From Paenarthrobacter nitroguajacolicus (GTDB taxonomy: Bacteria; Actinomycetota; Actinomycetes; Actinomycetales; Micrococcaceae), in the NCBI RefSeq assembly GCF_007786235.1, contig NZ_VNFK01000014.1, positions 62,001 to 126,000 of the forward strand: a DNA stretch of 64,000 nucleotides. The letters run 5' to 3'. This document shows, in pieces, positions 60,903 through 64,000 of the stretch; the first letter of the stretch is position 1; each line of letters begins with the position of its first letter. The notes under the pieces were generated by a model. The model was given only the letters and a program-made list of their open reading frames with translations, made no database searches and had not been told where the DNA came from. The translations under genes and the position numbers were made by a program.

Positions 60903-63067
60903 GGATGGACTTCCTTGTCTGTGTTCTGGCCAGTGTTCGCCGTCTCTTCAGTGGCGACGTGTACGTGGATAGTGGCGAGTATTTGGTCTGCTTTGACCAG
61001 ATCGCCGGGCTTGCTGGTGAGGTGGACGGTTCCTGCGACGGATGCCACCAGTTGGTGCTCCATCTTCATGGCTTCGACGGCCAGGAGGACTTGCCCTTCC
61101 TCCACAGAATCCCCGTCGGACACGGAGACGGACACCACTGTCCCCGGCATGGGCGAGCGCACTTCGGGGTCAGCGGCCCCCTCTTCGCGTTGGATTCCTG
61201 AGAGCATCCTCCGCAGGCGTTCGGCCCGGTCCAGGACCTCAAGCCGGCAGGACCAGCCATCGTTGCCCACGGAAATCTCCCGGACTGCACCCGGCGCCGA
61301 GCCGACCGCATAGGTGACCAGTCCGCCGTCGAACTCCAAGACGAGGCCGGTGCCGCTGCGGTCGGCCACCCGGACGTTGACCGGACCACCGCCGTCGACC
61401 GCTGCCGTCACGGAGCCGTCCTTTTCGGTGACGGACACCGTAGCCGTTCCAGCGCCTGGAAGGCCAAAGGTGGCAGTCCAGGCGCCGCGGGCACCAACGC
61501 GCCAGGCGTCGGGAACCTTCCACGCATCACCGGCGAATGCCGAGCCCGGTCGTTCCAGCCACAGCGTCAGCGCGGCGGCGATCAGTTCCCTGGGGCCAGC
61601 ATGCCGGAACTCCATGGAGGGCAGCTTGCGCTCAATCAGCCCGGTATCGAGGTGCCCGGCGCGGACGTCGGAGTCGTTGATCAGCAGGCGCAGGTACTCG
61701 ACGTTCGTGTCCACGCCCAGCAACGTGTAGCGGCCCAAGGCAGCATCCAAGGTGTCCAGTGCCGCTGTCCTGCCCTCACCCCACGCGATGACCTTGGCGA
61801 GCATGGGATCGTAGTCGCCCGTGATCTGGAGGGTGTCCCGCATTGCGGAGTCAATGCGCACGTTGGCGTGGTCCGGCTGCTGACCGGACACTGTTGCATC
61901 CGCAGCACCATGCTCGGCGAGCGCCACGATGCGGCCCATCGACGGCATGAAGTTCCGCTCGGGCACCTCCGCGTACACCCGCGCCTCCACGGCATGGCCT
62001 TGAAGTACGACGTCGGACTGCGCCACGGTGAGCACCTCACCGGCGGCGATCCTCACCTGCCATTCAACGAGGTCGATTCCCGTGACCAGCTCCGTGACGG
62101 GGTGCTCCACCTGCAGCCGGGTGTTCATCTCCATGAAGAAGAACTCATCCGGATGTTCGTCGGACACCAGGAATTCGACGGTTCCGGCGCCGCTGTAGTT
62201 GACCGAACGCGCTGCGTTGCAGGCCGCCTCGCCGATCCGCTCCCTGTGGGCAGCGCCGTCCGCCAGTGATTCGAAAAGGGCGGAGGGCGCTTCTTCGATG
62301 ACCTTTTGGTGCCGGCGTTGCAGGGAACATTCACGCTCGCCGAGGTGGATGACGTTGCCGTGGTTGTCGGCCAGGACCTGCACTTCGATGTGCCGGGGAG
62401 CCCGGATGAGCCGTTCCAGGAAGAGAGTGTCATCTCCGAAGGCGGACGCTGCAACGCGCCGCGCCGTCAGGAGCGTGGAGGCCAGATCCTCTGCCTGTTC
62501 CACCACGTGCATGCCTTTGCCGCCGCCGCCCGCCGAAGGCTTGATCAGGAGGGGGAAGCCGACGTCGGATGCTGCTTCAATGAGATCCTGGTCAGTGAGT
62601 CCGGGCTTTGCGATGCCGGGAACGCAGGGAACGTCGTAGGCCATCACGTGGTTCTTGGAGCGGATCTTGTCACCCATCACTTCGATGGCACCGATACCGG
62701 GTCCGATGAACGTGATACCCGCAGCGTCCAACGCTTTGGCGAACTCCACGTTCTCGGACAGGAAACCATATCCGGGGTGCACCGCCTCCGCCCCGCTGCG
62801 GCGGCACGCGTCGATGATGGCGTCAATCTTCAGATAACTTTCCGCGGGTGCCGTGCCGCCGATGGCGACAGCGGTATCTGCGAGTGCCACGTGCTTGGCG
62901 TCCTTGTCCGCGTCCGAGTACACGGCAACCGAGCGGATACCCATTTCTTTCAGTGTCCGGATGACGCGGCAGGCGATCTCGCCACGGTTGGCGACGAGGA
63001 CGGCGCTGAAGGTTCGGGGCGGCGCGCTGGGCGGGGCCGCGGCTGTTGTTGGCAGAGTCATGGTCAC
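60899..63067 (-). CDS. accA1: Acyl-CoA carboxylase alpha subunit (biotin carboxylase + BCCP; methylcrotonyl-type)
   Basis: A 722-residue fusion: biotin-carboxylase domain (VANRGEIACRVIRT, ATP loop SAGGGGKGMHVV, EMNTRLQVEHPVTE), a BT-like linker, and a C-terminal biotin carrier domain with the biotinylated lysine in VEAMKMEHQ. Domain order and neighbours fit the 3-methylcrotonyl-CoA carboxylase alpha subunit. It overlaps the beta-subunit stop by 4 bases. Confidence 0.95.
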   Translation of the reverse strand: MTMTLPTTAAAPPSAPPRTFSAVLVANRGEIACRVIRTLKEMGIRSVAVYSDADKDAKHVALADTAVAIGGTAPAESYLKIDAIIDACRRSGAEAVHPGYGFLSENVEFAKALDAAGITFIGPGIGAIEVMGDKIRSKNHVMAYDVPCVPGIAKPGLTDQDLIEAASDVGFPLLIKPSAGGGGKGMHVVEQAEDLASTLLTARRVAASAFGDDTLFLERLIRAPRHIEVQVLADNHGNVIHLGERECSLQRRHQKVIEEAPSALFESLADGAAHRERIGEAACNAARSVNYSGAGTVEFLVSDEHPDEFFFMEMNTRLQVEHPVTELVTGIDLVEWQVRIAAGEVLTVAQSDVVLQGHAVEARVYAEVPERNFMPSMGRIVALAEHGAADATVSGQQPDHANVRIDSAMRDTLQITGDYDPMLAKVIAWGEGRTAALDTLDAALGRYTLLGVDTNVEYLRLLINDSDVRAGHLDTGLIERKLPSMEFRHAGPRELIAAALTLWLERPGSAFAGDAWKVPDAWRVGARGAWTATFGLPGAGTATVSVTEKDGSVTAAVDGGGPVNVRVADRSGTGLVLEFDGGLVTYAVGSAPGAVREISVGNDGWSCRLEVLDRAERLRRMLSGIQREEGAADPEVRSPMPGTVVSVSVSDGDSVEEGQVLLAVEAMKMEHQLVASVAGTVHLTSKPGDLVKADQILATIHVHVATEETANTGQNTDKEVHP

Positions 63068-64000
63068 ATCCTGAAGAGGCCGAAGGAGGTCTCGGGCAGT
63101 TGTTGGCGGGAGACGACGTCAAGGGCCATGCCCAGGACTCGGCGCGTGTCGGCGGGATCGATGATTCCGTCGTCCCATAGCCGGGCGGTGGAGTAGTACG
63201 GACTTCCTTGGTCCTCATATTGCTGCCTGATGGGAGCCTTGAAGGCTTCCTCGTCCTCGGCGGTCCAGTCCTGTCCGGCCGCCTCGTACTGGTCCCTTTT
63301 GACCGTGGCGAGGACGCTGGAGGCCTGGTTTCCGCCCATCACGGAGATCCGGGCGGCCGGCCACATCCACAGGAACCGCGGCGAATAGGCCCGGCCACAC
63401 ATGGAGTAGTTGCCCGCACCGAAGGAACCACCGATGACCACTGTCAGCTTGGGCACCCGGGCCGTGGCTACGGCGGTGACCATCTTGGCGCCGTTCTTGG
63501 CAATGCCGCCTTGTTCGACGTCTTTGCCCACCATGAACCCGGAGAGGTTCTGGAGGAAGATCAAAGGGATGCCTCGCTGATCGCAGAGTTCAATGAAGTG
63601 GGCGCCTTTGAGGGACGATTCGCTGAAGAGGACGCCGTTGTTGGCCACGATGCCCACGGGGTGCCCGTGTAGGTGCGCGAAGCCGGTCACCAGCGTGGTG
63701 CCGTAATTCTTCTTGAACTCGTGGAATTCGGAACCATCCACCAGCCTCGCGATGACTTCGCGGACGTCGTACTGGGCATTCACGTCCGTGGGAACCACGC
63801 CGTAGATCTCTGACGGATCGACGACTGGCGGCAGGACGACGTCGAGCACGTCCCAGGCCGGCTGCGCCGGCCTCGGCAACGTCGCTACGATGTCCCGGAC
63901 GATCTCCAGCGCATGCTGGTCGTTCTCTGCCAGGTGGTCGGTGACCCCGGAGATCCTTGAGTGAACGTCGCCGCCGCCCAGTTCCTCGGCAGTGACGATC
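63064..64000 (-). CDS. accD1: Acyl-CoA carboxylase beta subunit (carboxyltransferase; 5' part outside window)
   Basis: The carboxyltransferase frame enters from the right edge (VTAEELGGGDVHSRISGVTDH) and is about 312 codons long here; a full subunit is near 520-540 residues, so the N-terminal part is missing. PLIFLQNLSGFMVGKDVEQGG, NGAKMVTAVATARVPKLTVV and GSFGAGNYSMCGRAY match the methylcrotonyl-CoA carboxylase beta family. An internal ATG at 63879 is not the start. The 3' end overlaps the alpha-subunit start. Confidence 0.95.
   Translation of the reverse strand, partial: IVTAEELGGGDVHSRISGVTDHLAENDQHALEIVRDIVATLPRPAQPAWDVLDVVLPPVVDPSEIYGVVPTDVNAQYDVREVIARLVDGSEFHEFKKNYGTTLVTGFAHLHGHPVGIVANNGVLFSESSLKGAHFIELCDQRGIPLIFLQNLSGFMVGKDVEQGGIAKNGAKMVTAVATARVPKLTVVIGGSFGAGNYSMCGRAYSPRFLWMWPAARISVMGGNQASSVLATVKRDQYEAAGQDWTAEDEEAFKAPIRQQYEDQGSPYYSTARLWDDGIIDPADTRRVLGMALDVVSRQQLPETSFGLFRM

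Noticed and set aside
59703..61313. 536-codon plus-strand frame antisense to the acyl-CoA dehydrogenase and carboxylase
   Set aside because: It crosses two overlapping genes with clear motifs and has no domain of its own.

Overview
The window looks like the chromosome of a high-GC actinobacterium of the Micrococcaceae, most likely Arthrobacter or Paenarthrobacter. I base this on gene content and protein style (alanine-, proline- and glycine-rich IF-2, YlxR, a DUF4439 protein, a GpsI-type PNPase), on the conserved rimP-nusA-ylxR-infB-rbfA-truB-ribF-rpsO-pnp order, on TANNNT -10 boxes directly upstream of start codons, and on an actinobacterial LexA box. It is mostly core chromosome. I found no rRNA, tRNA, CRISPR array, prophage or insertion sequence. 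No stretch longer than about 250 bases lacks a gene.

Layout. 1-9.2 kb: 3' truncated ftsK, rnj (RNase J), dapA, a nitrilase-superfamily hydrolase, an orphan DUF222/13E12 fragment behind a LexA box, a DUF418-type membrane protein, a small membrane protein and dapB. 9.2-17.1 kb: a molybdenum-cofactor island. moeA-moaC-mog-moaE, a membrane-bound sulfite-oxidase-family molybdoenzyme and its two-component system lie on the minus strand; moaA-moaD diverge on the plus strand. 17.1-32.4 kb: the translation and RNA-metabolism block on the minus strand (M16 peptidase, pnp, rpsO, ribF, two small membrane proteins, truB, rbfA, infB, ylxR, nusA, rimP), interrupted by a PLP aminotransferase (plus) and a nucleoside/guanine deaminase. 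32.4-38.5 kb: a DUF4439 protein, a VIT1/CCC1 transporter, an APH(6)-like kinase, a TSUP permease, proS and a small HhH-like protein. 38.6-40.8 kb: a self-contained ABC-2 exporter/TetR operon with an operator at its promoter. 40.8-48.1 kb: a lipoprotein, a GNAT protein, the isoprenoid genes ispG and dxr with the site-2 protease rseP and a YciI-like protein between them, then an LMF-family membrane protein.

48.1-56.7 kb is the main accessory system: a LacI-family regulator diverging from a seven-gene sugar operon (binding protein, two permeases, two Gfo/Idh/MocA dehydrogenases, a sugar isomerase/epimerase and a ThuA protein). Identical 12-bp palindromes lie upstream of both the regulator and the operon. 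The enzyme set suggests uptake of a glycoside or sugar derivative and breakdown through a keto-sugar intermediate; the substrate is unknown.

56.8-64 kb is a minus-strand operon for leucine/isovalerate breakdown: carboxyltransferase (cut by the window edge), biotin carboxylase/BCCP, acyl-CoA dehydrogenase, CoA-transferase A and B, MaoC-like hydratase and a CitE-like lyase. Together these could carry isovaleryl-CoA to acetyl-CoA and acetoacetyl-CoA. The gene set matches the mycobacterial scoAB/accA1D1/fadE19/citE locus.

Two themes recur. At least a dozen genes appear to have leaderless transcripts, and the transcription-unit ends are marked by long, nearly perfect hairpins without U-tracts.
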